DNA of 63,189 nucleotides from Pelistega sp. (GCA_030538255.1 JAUNUI010000019.1:1-63189), one strand, 5' to 3'; positions 43,176 through 52,686 are shown, counted from the stretch's first letter. Notes: a model not told the origin generated them from the letters alone. Made by a program: numbers and translations.

Positions 43176-45677
43176 CTATATGGCCAAGCACGCAGGCACA
43201 ATCCCTCTTAAAGCATTGACCACCACAATCTGATCGGCCTTAAGCACTTGCTCGCGAGAGATATGACATTCTTGAACTAGCACATTATGATTATATGTGG
43301 GCTCAGTTACCAGCGTCTCGTTTGCTGCTAGGTATCCAGGAGTATAAGGTCCTAGCCACTGCTCAGGATTATGCAATACCTCCGCCCGCATTACGCTCTG
43401 CAGAATATCCAGGTCTAAACTTGGCGTTAGCCATTGTCCTTGGGAATAGATAAAAACACTGCTACGGGAGCCTTCTAATAAGATATCGTCTTCATTAAAG
43501 CATAGGCTATCAAAAGCACCATATGCTATCGCCTTATGCATCTGCACATCATAGTTGTGTCGATGCGTGGTTTTATAGCGGCGGAAAAAGTCTTGCTTAG
43601 CGAATGGGGTATCAGCTAGTAGCAGAGTGCTGACTTGTTGTGCGCAGTTCGTACTAGCTTGCGTTTCGCTACATGTCTCTCCTTGTCGCTCTCGGCATGT
43701 GCTCTCGCTTGACTTGTTTAATGGTTCAAGTAAAGCGTGTTGGATACTCAGCGAGCCATCACCTTGAAGAATGGCTTTGACGCGATAGCTTAACTCGCAT
43801 GCTGGGCGCGTATCGCTTGCACTCTCTGCTTGTAGCTCATGACTTTGTTCTACAAGCTGAGTGAAATAATTCTGTAGGGTAGTACGCACATACGCTGCAT
43901 CAAACTTAAAACCTAAATCATTGGCGGAGCGTTGTAAGCGCTGCATATGTTGCTCTAGTAAGTGACACTGCGCAAGGCCGCCCTCTATATCCACGCGCAT
44001 GGTTTCGAATAAGCTAAAGTCCACGGGTAGGTGACGCAAGAAACGCGCCTTCCAATGGCACTCTTCATATTCCAGTGCAGGGTCGCTATCATACACAATG
44101 CCCGAGCCGACACCCATTGCACCTGTAAATTGGCGAGGAGAGGGTGTGTAAAGTGAACTCTCGTCTAAGCGTTCATGCTCTGCTGCCTTAATGCGTTCAT
44201 ATTGTTTCGCGCTGCCTCGCTCATGTTCTGTACTTGCAGGCACGTGCTGTTCTTCACTCACACACTCACGCATCTGCAGGGTGCGAATTACCACATTTAA
44301 CTTGCCATAGAAGCCCAGCCCACTATTACATGGTTCAAGAAATCCAATGCTTCCTGTATAGAGGCCACGTGGTCGGGCTTCATACTGATCAATCAGTTGC
44401 ATGCTACGCTTCTTCGGTGCGCCAGTAATTGAGCCACAAGGAAAAAGGGCGTGTAAGATATCTTCCACTTGCGTCTCAGGTTTAGCCAGCGCTTGTATCG
44501 GCGTGGTCATCTGTAGTACTGAGCCGAAGTTGCTGACCTTAAAGAGTTCAGGGACGCGTACCCCATTCGGCACGGCAATCTTGCTTAAGTCGTTGCGCAG
44601 CAAATCCACAATCATCACATTCTCGGCGCGATTCTTAGGGTCGGCACGCAAGGCGGCGGCACGCTCTTCATTGCGGCCATCATCCGCAGTGGGTACTGTG
44701 CCCTTCATCGGCTCGGTATGAATGGTGCCATCCTGACGAATATCGAGAAAGAGTTCAGGTGAGAAGCTTAGCGTCCAGTGTGAGCTGCTGTGGGTGGTTG
44801 ATTGTACTGCTAATGCTACTGCGCTTGCTAATTCAGCTGTGTCGCTACAGTTGTTGTGCTGCTCAGTGAAGTTCTGTGTGATTAATGAGTCTCTCTCCGG
44901 CCTTATGTTAGACAGTGGCTTCTCTATCCGAAGTTCATTGTTTCTCAAATTATTAGGAAGATGCGCCAGCGCCCCATAGGGTACTCGTTGCTTGTCGCGG
45001 ATTTTCTGATAAAGCTTGAAAGGTGAGCCATAAGCTTGAAAGCTAAATTCTGTGGTGTAATTGATTTGGTACATCTCACCGGCGGCAATATCTTCACGAA
45101 TCTGCTCGATGCTGTGCATATAGCTTTGTTTATCTTGCGCAAGCTGAATGTATGCCAATCCAGCGGGTGCATCGTTGCCTGTCTGCTGTGTTAACCAGGC
45201 CTGAATCGCCGCCTCACTAGGTAATTCGGTTTTCTGTGCAAACCAATATATCCGTAACGAGTTTTCAAGCACCGAAGAGGGGTTTTGTGGCGTGTGTTCT
45301 AAACACTGAGTCCGGTCATTGTTCGGCACATGTTCTGTCGTCAGCTCGGTGCCTTTTTGAGCCGTATTCGCTACCTTAATCGTGGTGCCTTTTTGAGCGG
45401 TATTCGCTACCTCAATCACGGTGTCTTTTGACGCAGCCGCCCTTAACTCATCAGCACGGCCTTTTTCCTCAGAATTCCCTAAGCCCATCAGCTCGCGGCC
45501 CCAGTCATAAGGCGCCCAGATCACCGCATGCCATTGCTTGGCCCACTTTTCTTGGAGCTTAAGTTGCAAACCCTCCAGCTCATTCACCTGGTACGTGTCA
45601 ATCTGCACCAAGTGCTCATACAGTTGAGCCTTGCGTTGGGTTGCATCATCAAGGAGAACGAAGTAAGGGCTTGGCAT
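43176..45677 (-). CDS. pabB: PabB-PabC fusion: aminodeoxychorismate synthase I / lyase
   Basis: An 833-residue bifunctional folate enzyme. N-terminal chorismate-binding domain (IREDIAAGEMYQINYTTEF, SFSPELFLDI, EPMKGTVPTADDGRNEERAA, NVMIVDLLRNDLSKIA, FPCGSITGAPKKRSMQLID), then a C-terminal class IV aminotransferase/lyase (FSLFETMRVDIEGGLAQCHL, HNYDVQMHKAIAYGAFDSL). At about residues 85-135, 240-280, 475-510 and 660-685 it carries Ser/Thr/Glu/Asn-rich insertions not expected in the family, including a tandem VANTAQKGT. Core motifs are intact, so it is probably active. Confidence 0.9.
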   Translation of the reverse strand: MPSPYFVLLDDATQRKAQLYEHLVQIDTYQVNELEGLQLKLQEKWAKQWHAVIWAPYDWGRELMGLGNSEEKGRADELRAAASKDTVIEVANTAQKGTTIKVANTAQKGTELTTEHVPNNDRTQCLEHTPQNPSSVLENSLRIYWFAQKTELPSEAAIQAWLTQQTGNDAPAGLAYIQLAQDKQSYMHSIEQIREDIAAGEMYQINYTTEFSFQAYGSPFKLYQKIRDKQRVPYGALAHLPNNLRNNELRIEKPLSNIRPERDSLITQNFTEQHNNCSDTAELASAVALAVQSTTHSSSHWTLSFSPELFLDIRQDGTIHTEPMKGTVPTADDGRNEERAAALRADPKNRAENVMIVDLLRNDLSKIAVPNGVRVPELFKVSNFGSVLQMTTPIQALAKPETQVEDILHALFPCGSITGAPKKRSMQLIDQYEARPRGLYTGSIGFLEPCNSGLGFYGKLNVVIRTLQMRECVSEEQHVPASTEHERGSAKQYERIKAAEHERLDESSLYTPSPRQFTGAMGVGSGIVYDSDPALEYEECHWKARFLRHLPVDFSLFETMRVDIEGGLAQCHLLEQHMQRLQRSANDLGFKFDAAYVRTTLQNYFTQLVEQSHELQAESASDTRPACELSYRVKAILQGDGSLSIQHALLEPLNKSSESTCRERQGETCSETQASTNCAQQVSTLLLADTPFAKQDFFRRYKTTHRHNYDVQMHKAIAYGAFDSLCFNEDDILLEGSRSSVFIYSQGQWLTPSLDLDILQSVMRAEVLHNPEQWLGPYTPGYLAANETLVTEPTYNHNVLVQECHISREQVLKADQIVVVNALRGIVPACLAI

Positions 45678-45854
45678 ACGAATATTACGCAGTTGAAAAG
45701 GGCATTATATCCTGTCTCAGCGCTGACTTAGTGGGCTTTTTATGTGCTACTCTTGCATTCAATGGCTAAGCTGAATTACTATGGGTATTAAGTTTCATAC
45801 GCCGTTCTAGGCTATTGGCTTTTTTATTAATCCGACTTTCTTTGCGAGACTTTT

Positions 45855-46661
45855 ATGTTAAAACCAATCGCCTCATTAAGCTTAGCGCTTTCTCTGTGTT
45901 TTGTTGGTGCTATGGCTCAAGCCAGTAACTTTGAAGAGATTCAACGGCAAGCCATTCAAGGGGATAAGGATGCGCAATATCAGCTCTCTGAACTGTATTT
46001 TGACGGGAAGGGTGTGGATGCGGATATTGAGCAGGCGATTAACTGGGCAAGGAAGGCTGCGGAACAAGGTCAGCTTGATGCGCAACTGAGTTTGGCTATG
46101 CTTTATCATATGAGTGACCTAGTCCATAAGGACATGAAAAAGACTTTGCAATGGTATGCCCGTGCTATGGCTCAAGGCAGCACCGATGCCATGATCAATG
46201 TGGGTGCTATCTTCAATTGGGGCGAGACCATGGGAGTGAAGCAAAGTTTTTCAAAAGCCGCTTATTTTTATAAAAAGGCCGCGGACTTAGGCGATCCGTA
46301 TGGGATGTATTATTTAGCTACGCTGTATGATACTTACAGAGCGGATCCTTCCATTAGGAACCTGGAGAAATCGCGGGAGTATCTACAGAAGGCCGCTGAT
46401 TTAGGCTTAGAGGATGCTCAGCATGATTTGTTTTTTCTCGTCTATGACCTGACGGCCGATAACTTGGCCACTGATGAGGATGCCTATTTCTGGTTTGAGG
46501 TTATGCGTCACCATAAGGACTATGATGCCGAGACGTATCAAGTCTTCGAGAAAGAGCTCAAAGTGAGCCCCGAGCAAAAGCAAGAAATTGCGCTAAATGC
46601 CAAAACTTATTATGAGCAAGCGGCTGAGCGTTGGAAGGCGTATGAGGCGAGTCGGGAATAA
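45855..46661 (+). CDS. Exported Sel1-repeat protein (copy 2)
   Basis: A 268-residue paralogue of the gene at 27992: signal peptide ending AMAQA|S, repeats such as AIQGDKDAQYQLSELYFDGK and AEQGQLDAQLSLAMLYHMSD, and the same C-terminal layout (DAYFWFEVMRHHKDYDAETYQVFEKEL versus DLFYWAQVNRHKNEDFINLFSEQL). Periplasmic scaffold of unknown partner. Confidence 0.82.
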   Translation: MLKPIASLSLALSLCFVGAMAQASNFEEIQRQAIQGDKDAQYQLSELYFDGKGVDADIEQAINWARKAAEQGQLDAQLSLAMLYHMSDLVHKDMKKTLQWYARAMAQGSTDAMINVGAIFNWGETMGVKQSFSKAAYFYKKAADLGDPYGMYYLATLYDTYRADPSIRNLEKSREYLQKAADLGLEDAQHDLFFLVYDLTADNLATDEDAYFWFEVMRHHKDYDAETYQVFEKELKVSPEQKQEIALNAKTYYEQAAERWKAYEASRE

Positions 46662-46701
46662 ATAAATTGCTGTTTGTCTCGTAGCAGTGTATTTTTCTGT
46701 T

Positions 46702-46732
46702 GCTACCCTACTTAATAAAAAAGTAGGGTAGC
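46702..46732. terminator. Bidirectional terminator
   Basis: GCTACCCTACTT / AAGTAGGGTAGC with a 7-nt loop, A-rich on the left side of the loop and T-rich beyond, between the convergent Sel1 and Dabb genes. Confidence 0.85.
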
Positions 46733-46737
46733 TTGCT

Positions 46738-47034
46738 TTATTTTTTTATCTGGCCATCATAAACAATCACAGATTCTATATATCCAGCCATGAATGATTT
46801 CATCTCAATATGAATAGGATGCGATTGATATGTATCATGTTCGGCACTGCTAGTAAATATTGAGCTTGTAGCATGTGTATAGCCCTCGGATCTGCATGAG
46901 CTGTTTTCTCCGAAGCTATACACAATAATGCCTGAACACGCTTGCTTAATCCGCTCAGCAAATAAGTTAACTTGCTTAAAAAATTGCTCATCTGCTTTAT
47001 GGTTGAATTTAAGCAAAACAATATGTAAAAACAT
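46738..47034 (-). CDS. Dabb (stress-response A/B barrel) family protein
   Basis: A 98-residue Dabb-like protein: MFLHIVLLKFNHKADEQFFK and SSAEHDTYQSHPIHIEMKSF form the dimeric ferredoxin-like fold. GAGGAT precedes ATG 47034. It ends the catabolic cluster, 26 bp after dctM, and may be a small isomerase or accessory to the FAH/cupin enzymes; role inferred from position. Confidence 0.78.
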   Translation of the reverse strand: MFLHIVLLKFNHKADEQFFKQVNLFAERIKQACSGIIVYSFGENSSCRSEGYTHATSSIFTSSAEHDTYQSHPIHIEMKSFMAGYIESVIVYDGQIKK

Positions 47035-47060
47035 TATGCCAATCCTCACTGATTAAGTTT

Positions 47061-48347
47061 CTAATTTGCACCCACAAGCCATTTGTAGGGTGCTAATACT
47101 AATTCTGGAAATATAACTAGTAGCAACAAGGTTATAGTTTGTGCGAGTAAGAAGGGCCATACTCCGATAATAATATCAATCATCTTGATCCTCGAAACGC
47201 CTGCGACGACGTTAAGGACTGCGCCTACAGGGGGAGTAATTAAACCAATAGAACAAGCAATCATAAAGATGATGCCAAAATATACTGGATCAATCCCAGC
47301 TGAAATTACGGCTGGCAGAAGAACAGGCAGAAGAATCAAGATAATCGGGACCATGTCCATGGCTGTACCAATGACAATAATTAAGCCCACGATCGCTAGC
47401 ATCAGCAATGTCGGAGAGTCTTTGATAGGCTCCACAAGCTCAGTAATTTGTTGAGGTAGACCTGCAATTGTAATCATCCATCCAGAAACTAGGGCTGCAG
47501 CAACAAGGAACATAACCATAGCCGTCATTTTTGCAGACTCTAAAAACACAAGGTATAGGTGGTGTAACTTGATCTCTTTATAGACTAGTACTGAGACAAG
47601 TAGGGCATATACAGCTGCCATTACGCCAGCTTCGGTAGGTGTGAATATTCCAAATCTTAGACCAACGATAATAATTACAGGTAAAAAAAGTGCCCATATA
47701 CCTTCACGGAATGCTTTTAAAATCTCTGACATTTTTGCACGAGGTAAACGCTCAGAGTCATCTTTTCTGGCAACAATAAACCAAGCAAAGCAGAGTGATA
47801 AACCTAAGTAAAGTCCAGGCACAATTCCAGCAATGAATAAATTGGTAATTGAGATGCCACCTGTTACGCCAATTAATACTAAACCAATTGATGGAGGAAT
47901 TACTAAAGCGATAATTCCAGAGGATGCTACAAGTCCGCCGGCTTTGGCTTTGCTATGGCCTGCTTTCATCATCATCGGAACCAGTAGGGCTGACAAGGCA
48001 GCAGCATCAGCAGCCGCAGAGCCAGAAAGACTAGCAAGCACACAAGCGGCTAAAATTGTGACGTATCCTAAGCCGCCTTTAATATGTCCGACTAGTAGTA
48101 AAGCTAAGTGGACGATTCGCTGTGATAAACCACCTGCGTTCATAATAGCGCCAGCTAGCATAAAGAATGGAACCGCCATTAAGGGGAAGCTATCTGCACC
48201 GTTAAGGAGATTTTGGGCGATCACTTGAGTCTGAAAGAAGTCCAAGTGATACATCAAGGCAACGGCCGTTAAAATTAAGGCGTATGCCACTGGCATGCCA
48301 ATTGCTAGGCTAATAAGGAGTACGGAAATAAATAATATTAGAGTCAT
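47061..48347 (-). CDS. dctM: TRAP transporter large permease
   Basis: A 428-residue DctM protein with about 12 membrane segments: FPLMAVPFFMLAGAIMNAGG, ASSGIIALVIPPSIGLVLIG, and ITPPVGAVLNVVAGVSRIKM. It forms the sodium-driven import channel with DctQ. It follows dctQ without a gap. Confidence 0.93.
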   Translation of the reverse strand: MTLILFISVLLISLAIGMPVAYALILTAVALMYHLDFFQTQVIAQNLLNGADSFPLMAVPFFMLAGAIMNAGGLSQRIVHLALLLVGHIKGGLGYVTILAACVLASLSGSAAADAAALSALLVPMMMKAGHSKAKAGGLVASSGIIALVIPPSIGLVLIGVTGGISITNLFIAGIVPGLYLGLSLCFAWFIVARKDDSERLPRAKMSEILKAFREGIWALFLPVIIIVGLRFGIFTPTEAGVMAAVYALLVSVLVYKEIKLHHLYLVFLESAKMTAMVMFLVAAALVSGWMITIAGLPQQITELVEPIKDSPTLLMLAIVGLIIVIGTAMDMVPIILILLPVLLPAVISAGIDPVYFGIIFMIACSIGLITPPVGAVLNVVAGVSRIKMIDIIIGVWPFLLAQTITLLLLVIFPELVLAPYKWLVGAN

Positions 48348-48860
48348 TTATTCTACTCCTAGGCTCGGCTTAGCCATCAATGAATCAATATCATCACTAG
48401 GGGTTTTAATTAAGCGATAGAGTTGATACATAAGAATAAATAAGGTTGAAATGGCAAAAACTACGCCAATCCCAAATAGCCACGCTTGAGATAAGCCAGT
48501 AGCAGGAGCTGATGCATCAATATTGAGTGTAGTTTGTTCAATACTGCCATCTAAAATCAACAAGGTAAGCACTAGCATGATGAATGTTGAAAGGATGAGT
48601 AGTATTTTGCGTATTGGTTTGGAGACTTTTTGTAGAATAATATCTACACCAAGATGAGCATTTTCATGCAAAACTAGGATGGCTCCTAAGAAAATCAACC
48701 AAACGAATGCCCATCTCGACAACTCTTCAGAGACAGCGAGCCCTGAATTGAAAGCGTATCTCATGACTACGTTGGCAAATACCATTATTACCATTGCGGC
48801 TAGGCACGTAACAATCGATATTTTTAGTAATTTAAAATAGAGATTGATGATTTTTTGCAT
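48348..48860 (-). CDS. dctQ: TRAP transporter small permease
   Basis: A 170-residue DctQ protein with four membrane segments and the conserved AVSEELSRWAFVWLIFLGAI and ENAHLGVDII. Partner of DctM. Confidence 0.9.
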   Translation of the reverse strand: MQKIINLYFKLLKISIVTCLAAMVIMVFANVVMRYAFNSGLAVSEELSRWAFVWLIFLGAILVLHENAHLGVDIILQKVSKPIRKILLILSTFIMLVLTLLILDGSIEQTTLNIDASAPATGLSQAWLFGIGVVFAISTLFILMYQLYRLIKTPSDDIDSLMAKPSLGVE

Positions 48861-48921
48861 ATAAAACTCTAATATGGTTTAAGTCTACTTTTTATTTCTG
48901 AGAACATTTTGCCAATGCTTT

Positions 48922-48972
48922 AGAGACCACTTAGTTGGCTTATTATTTATAAACAAACTACAAGCGGTCTCT
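48922..48972 (-). terminator. Hairpin between dctP and dctQ
   Basis: AGAGACC-A-CTTAGTT and AACTACAAG-C-GGTCTCT pair across about 20 nt. Such hairpins often protect the abundant binding-protein mRNA or reduce readthrough to the permease genes. Confidence 0.5.
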
Positions 48973-48985
48973 GTGCATCAGGCTT

Positions 48986-49996
48986 TTATTTCTTACGAAT
49001 GTTCTCAAGTTCAGCAAAAGCTTTTTCAACAAGCTCTTTACCTAACTCTTCTTTGTATTTCTCGGTCACGTTATTAGTGGCTTGGACTAAGCGAGCTTTT
49101 TCTGTTTCATCAAACTTGTCAAGTTCCAAACCAGCAGCAACTAACTCTTTTTCGACTTCTTTAGACATATCACGGCTAATTTGTCGATGATAAGCTTGGG
49201 CTTCAATGCATGAGTCATTGAAAACTTGCTTTTCATCATCTGCGAGTCGGTCCCAGAATCGCTTGCTGACCATTACGACTGCAGGAAGGAATACATGATT
49301 TGTTTCTGTGACATATTTCTGTGCCTCGTGGAAACCACTGCTTTTCGTTACAACATAAGCACTTTCTTGACCGTCAATAGCTTTGCTTTCTAGCGCAGTA
49401 AAGGTTTCTGGATATGGTAGCGGTAATGGGTTTGCGCCTAGAGCTTTAAAAGTATCAATATAAATACGATTTTGTAATGTGCGAATTTTTAGACCTTGAA
49501 AGTCTTCTAATTTCTTAATAGGGTGTTTACTGTTAGTTACTTGTCTGAAACCGTAGTCCCAGTAGCATAAGCCTACTAAGTTCTTGCCTTCTAACTTCTG
49601 TAATAGTTCTTTACCAACTGGCCCATCAACAAGTGCATCGGCTTCTTCGACTGAGTTAAACAAGAAAGGCAGATCAAAGATACCAAATTCTTTTACATTA
49701 CCACCAGCGCCAGCAGTAGAAACTACTGTCATTTCAATTACACCACCTTGTGCGGATGATATTGATTGAATTTCATTGCCTAACTGAGCGTCTGAATAGC
49801 CTTTGATCTTAAATTTACCTTGTGTTTTTTGATCAACGATTTCAATCAGTTTGTTTGCAGCCATACCAATAGGGTCAGATTGGCTAACTGGATAACTGAG
49901 CTTTAAATTGCGCTCTTGGATTTCAGCCTGAGCGGCGCCGTGAGCTAAGAATAAGCCTGTTGCCACACAAGCGAAGATTTTATTCATTTTTAACAT
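48986..49996 (-). CDS. dctP: TRAP transporter substrate-binding protein
   Basis: A 336-residue DctP from ATG 49996 (GGAG at 6 nt; an ATG at 50008 is also open). Signal peptide ends GAAQA|E. Family motifs: AANKLIEIVDQKTQGKFKIK, YSDAQLGNEIQSISSAQGG and LKIRTLQNRIYIDTFKALGA with the arginine that grips carboxylates. The ligand is likely an organic or aromatic acid. Confidence 0.92.
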   Translation of the reverse strand: MLKMNKIFACVATGLFLAHGAAQAEIQERNLKLSYPVSQSDPIGMAANKLIEIVDQKTQGKFKIKGYSDAQLGNEIQSISSAQGGVIEMTVVSTAGAGGNVKEFGIFDLPFLFNSVEEADALVDGPVGKELLQKLEGKNLVGLCYWDYGFRQVTNSKHPIKKLEDFQGLKIRTLQNRIYIDTFKALGANPLPLPYPETFTALESKAIDGQESAYVVTKSSGFHEAQKYVTETNHVFLPAVVMVSKRFWDRLADDEKQVFNDSCIEAQAYHRQISRDMSKEVEKELVAAGLELDKFDETEKARLVQATNNVTEKYKEELGKELVEKAFAELENIRKK

Positions 49997-50035
49997 AGGT
50001 GTCTCCATTGTCTTTTAAATATATATAGGTGTTCT

Positions 50036-50437
50036 TTATTTAAGTTCTTGTCCAGCTAAGTCGCCATCAAGAAATTTATTGGGTTTTAAGAAAAAGCAAA
50101 TAACTAATGCGCCATTTGGTGAATGAGCGATATGTCTATTTCCTTGTGGACGCCATACGAAATTACCTTCCAGTGCTTCACCTTCCGCATCAACAATACT
50201 GCCGCTTAACACGTATGTTTGTTCAATTTCTACATGCTCATGCAGTGGAAGGGTTGTACCAGGTTGCCAGCGAAATAAGGCTGTTAGTAAACCAGTTTCT
50301 GGTTGTTCTAACAGGATTTTCATATCAATGCCTTTGGTAGGGGTTGGTTTCCACGGTAATGCCTCGACGTCAATATAGCGTGATAGCTTGTCACTTACAT
50401 TCGAAGCATTGATTTTGTCTGTTTGGTCGATCATCAT
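50036..50437 (-). CDS. Cupin-domain protein (possible ring- or acetophenone-type dioxygenase)
   Basis: A 133-residue single-cupin protein: ALFRWQPGTTLPLHEHVEIEQTYVLSG has the metal-binding H-x-H-x(n)-E pattern, and RPQGNRHIAHSPNGAL the second histidine. It resembles ChrR-like and 2,4'-dihydroxyacetophenone dioxygenase cupins. AAGGAG precedes the start. Substrate is presumably in the same pathway as the FAH enzyme. Confidence 0.75.
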   Translation of the reverse strand: MMIDQTDKINASNVSDKLSRYIDVEALPWKPTPTKGIDMKILLEQPETGLLTALFRWQPGTTLPLHEHVEIEQTYVLSGSIVDAEGEALEGNFVWRPQGNRHIAHSPNGALVICFFLKPNKFLDGDLAGQELK

Positions 50438-50470
50438 TGTTCTCCTTAGATGTGAATCAAATGATTTGAG

Positions 50471-51382
50471 TTAATTTACGATGGTGTTTTTAAGGGTGCC
50501 GATATCTTGAATAGTTGCTTCAATGACATCGCCAACCTCAAGGCATGCAGCAGGTTTCATTGCAAACCCAACACCTTTAGGTGTGCCTGTGGCGATAATA
50601 TCGCCTGGTTCAAGGGTCATTCCAAGAGATAATTGCTCAATAATTGTTTGAACATTAAAAATCATAGAGGTGGTATTATCCTCTTGTCTTAATTGATCAT
50701 TGACCTTAAGCGAGATAGCAAGATTGTTAGCGTCTTCAATTCCGCTTTTATGGACTACGAATGGTCCAATAGGGCAGGTTGAGTCAAGTCCTTTGCCTTT
50801 AAACCACTGACCATGCTTTTGTTGTAAATTTCGGGCGGTAATATCATTGACAATGGTGTAGCCATAGACATAATCGAGAGCGTCTGCTACTGAGATGTTT
50901 TTACCTTTTTTGCCAATGATAATAGCTAATTCAACTTCGTAATCTAAAGAATTGGTAATAGATTCGTAGCGTGGAATAGCGGCATTATGGCTAGTAACCG
51001 TTGTTGTTGGTTTAGTAAAAAACTCAATGGCCTGAGGGAAAGTTTCAGCAGGAACGCCTCTGGCAATATTGCCTTCAATAATGTGATCGCGATAATTTCT
51101 TCCTACACAGAAAATATTTTTCTTTGGACTAAGGGGAGCTAATATTTCCAGGTTTTGTGGATTTAGTAGATACTTTTCATCAATTTCTTGCGCTAATTTC
51201 TGTTGAATAAATTCTATAGCAATGTCCCCTAGCTCAATGAGTTGACTCACATTATGCGGTGTTGGATTGAAACCATGGTTAGAATCTTCATCAAATAAAG
51301 CACTTAAATTCACAACTTGATTTGTGTCGTTTAATAGACCAAGCTGTTGCTTGTCATTAAACATAAAACTAAGAAATTTCAT
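50471..51382 (-). CDS. Fumarylacetoacetate hydrolase family enzyme
   Basis: A 303-residue FAH-family protein: FCVGRNYRDHI, FFTKPTTTVTSHNAAIPRY, LDYEVELAIIIGKKGKNIS with metal-binding acidic residues, YTIVNDITARNLQQKHGQWF and GDIIATGTPKGVGFAMKP. Such enzymes cleave C-C bonds or hydrate and decarboxylate keto-acids at the end of aromatic breakdown. Between the cupin and the regulator genes. Confidence 0.9.
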   Translation of the reverse strand: MKFLSFMFNDKQQLGLLNDTNQVVNLSALFDEDSNHGFNPTPHNVSQLIELGDIAIEFIQQKLAQEIDEKYLLNPQNLEILAPLSPKKNIFCVGRNYRDHIIEGNIARGVPAETFPQAIEFFTKPTTTVTSHNAAIPRYESITNSLDYEVELAIIIGKKGKNISVADALDYVYGYTIVNDITARNLQQKHGQWFKGKGLDSTCPIGPFVVHKSGIEDANNLAISLKVNDQLRQEDNTTSMIFNVQTIIEQLSLGMTLEPGDIIATGTPKGVGFAMKPAACLEVGDVIEATIQDIGTLKNTIVN

Positions 51383-51420
51383 AACAGTCCTAAGAAAGTA
51401 TTGGTCAGATATTGTTTTAA

Positions 51421-52080
51421 TTAATTTTTACTATTGATCAGAGCTACATGAATTTTACGAACGTGCTCACGGGCAAGTTTTTCTGCAAGAGATGCATCTC
51501 TACTTGCTATAGCATCAATCATCTGTAGATGCTCTTTCAATGAGTCTTCTCTGCGATGAAGCCGTTGAATGGTTTTTCTGCGATGAGAAATTGTTCTGTG
51601 TCCAAAAGCGCTCCAGACTTTCTCTAGGAGATTGTTCTTAGCTAGCGCAATGATTTCTTTATGGAAGTTTACGTTTGCTTGCGCATACGCCACATCGTCG
51701 AGCTTTTGGTTCGTATCAGGATTTACAAAAGGATGGAAGATACTTTGCAGTCTTTCAACATCACGCTGTGATGCATTTAAAGTTGCTTCGTGAGCTGCAA
51801 ATCCTTCTAGTACTTCCCGCAGCTGGAGCCATTCAATATAGTCTTCATCTGTTATTGGCAAGAGGAGAGCTCCTTTACCAGGTCGTAAGCTAATCATGCC
51901 AGTACTTTCTAGGCGTATTAACGCTTCACGGACAGGTGTACGACTAACGCCAAGTCTTTCGGCAAGCTCTTCCTCTCTTACACGTACAGGCTCAGTGATT
52001 TCTTGTCTCATGTTGGACAAGAGTTCATTGACGTTGTCAAAAACAATTTGATTTGGGGTTTTTTTCTCTAGGTTTTTCAT
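51421..52080 (-). CDS. GntR-family (FCD/FadR subgroup) regulator of the TRAP/FAH cluster
   Basis: A 219-residue regulator from ATG 52080: winged helix (VREEELAERLGVSRTPVREALIRLESTGMISLRPGKGALL) and a helical FCD effector domain (REVLEGFAAHEATL, NVNFHKEIIALAKNN, EHLQMIDAIASRDASLAEKLAREH). It heads the cluster on the same strand and probably controls it in response to the imported acid. There is no Shine-Dalgarno before the chosen ATG; the frame is open to 52185. Confidence 0.87.
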   Translation of the reverse strand: MKNLEKKTPNQIVFDNVNELLSNMRQEITEPVRVREEELAERLGVSRTPVREALIRLESTGMISLRPGKGALLLPITDEDYIEWLQLREVLEGFAAHEATLNASQRDVERLQSIFHPFVNPDTNQKLDDVAYAQANVNFHKEIIALAKNNLLEKVWSAFGHRTISHRRKTIQRLHRREDSLKEHLQMIDAIASRDASLAEKLAREHVRKIHVALINSKN

Positions 52081-52092
52081 TTTGTATACAAA
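52081..52092 (-). promoter_or_regulatory. GntR/FCD operator
   Basis: TTTGTATACAAA, a perfect palindrome of the FCD-regulator type, directly abuts the regulator start codon; TTGTATAA at about 52132 may be a second half. Autorepression is likely. Confidence 0.5.
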
Positions 52093-52378
52093 ATAGAAAT
52101 AATGTATTGTGAATACTATATTTGTATAATGATAATTTGTACTAGGGAAACTACTAGAATTAGTAAGTTGATTTTTGAGTGGCACACTAAATGCACTTAT
52201 GCTAAGAAAACTTCATAAATTTTTGGATGCGTATATTGTGAAAAAACGGATGAAAGTGTTGTAAAACAGTTGTGACTATCTAAATTCAGCCATCAATAAA
52301 TCGGGTATCTCCTCTTGAATCTCTTGCTTAAAGCGCCTATGATTAAAGTTCAACTCTCACCAATAGGAGGAACTGGTT

Positions 52379-52582
52379 ATGGGTCATACATATAAGCAAC
52401 TTGAAATTGTCGGTTCATCAACAACCAGCATGGAAGATGCGATTAGCTCGGCGATTGCTAAGGCGCACGAGACGATTCGTAATATTCAATGGTTTGAAGT
52501 TATTGAGACGCGTGGTCATGTGGTTGATGGTAAGGTCGCCTATTGGCAAGTCACGATTAAATTGGGCTTTACCTTAGACTAA
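52379..52582 (+). CDS. Dodecin
   Basis: A 67-residue dodecin: YKQLEIVGSSTTSMEDAISSAIAKAHETIRNIQWFEV with the flavin-stacking tryptophan, and YWQVTIKLGFTLD. It assembles as a 12-mer that stores flavin. GGAGGAAC precedes ATG. Confidence 0.93.
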   Translation: MGHTYKQLEIVGSSTTSMEDAISSAIAKAHETIRNIQWFEVIETRGHVVDGKVAYWQVTIKLGFTLD

Positions 52583-52636
52583 ATAGTTGCATTAGCAAGG
52601 TTGTTAAAGAAACTGCTTTAACGGTTCCTGCTTCAG

Positions 52637-52686
52637 GGGCTCCTACTTTAACGCGATAGTTCAACATTCGAGTTAAGTAGGAGCCC
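52637..52686 (+). repeat. Long inverted repeat before the dienelactone hydrolase gene
   Basis: GGGCTCCTACTTTAAC (52637-52652) and GTTAAGTAGGAGCCC (52672-52686) form a 15-bp stem with one bulge. No T tract follows, so a simple terminator is doubtful; it could be a terminator for dodecin, an mRNA-stabilising hairpin or a small repeat element. Confidence 0.5.
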
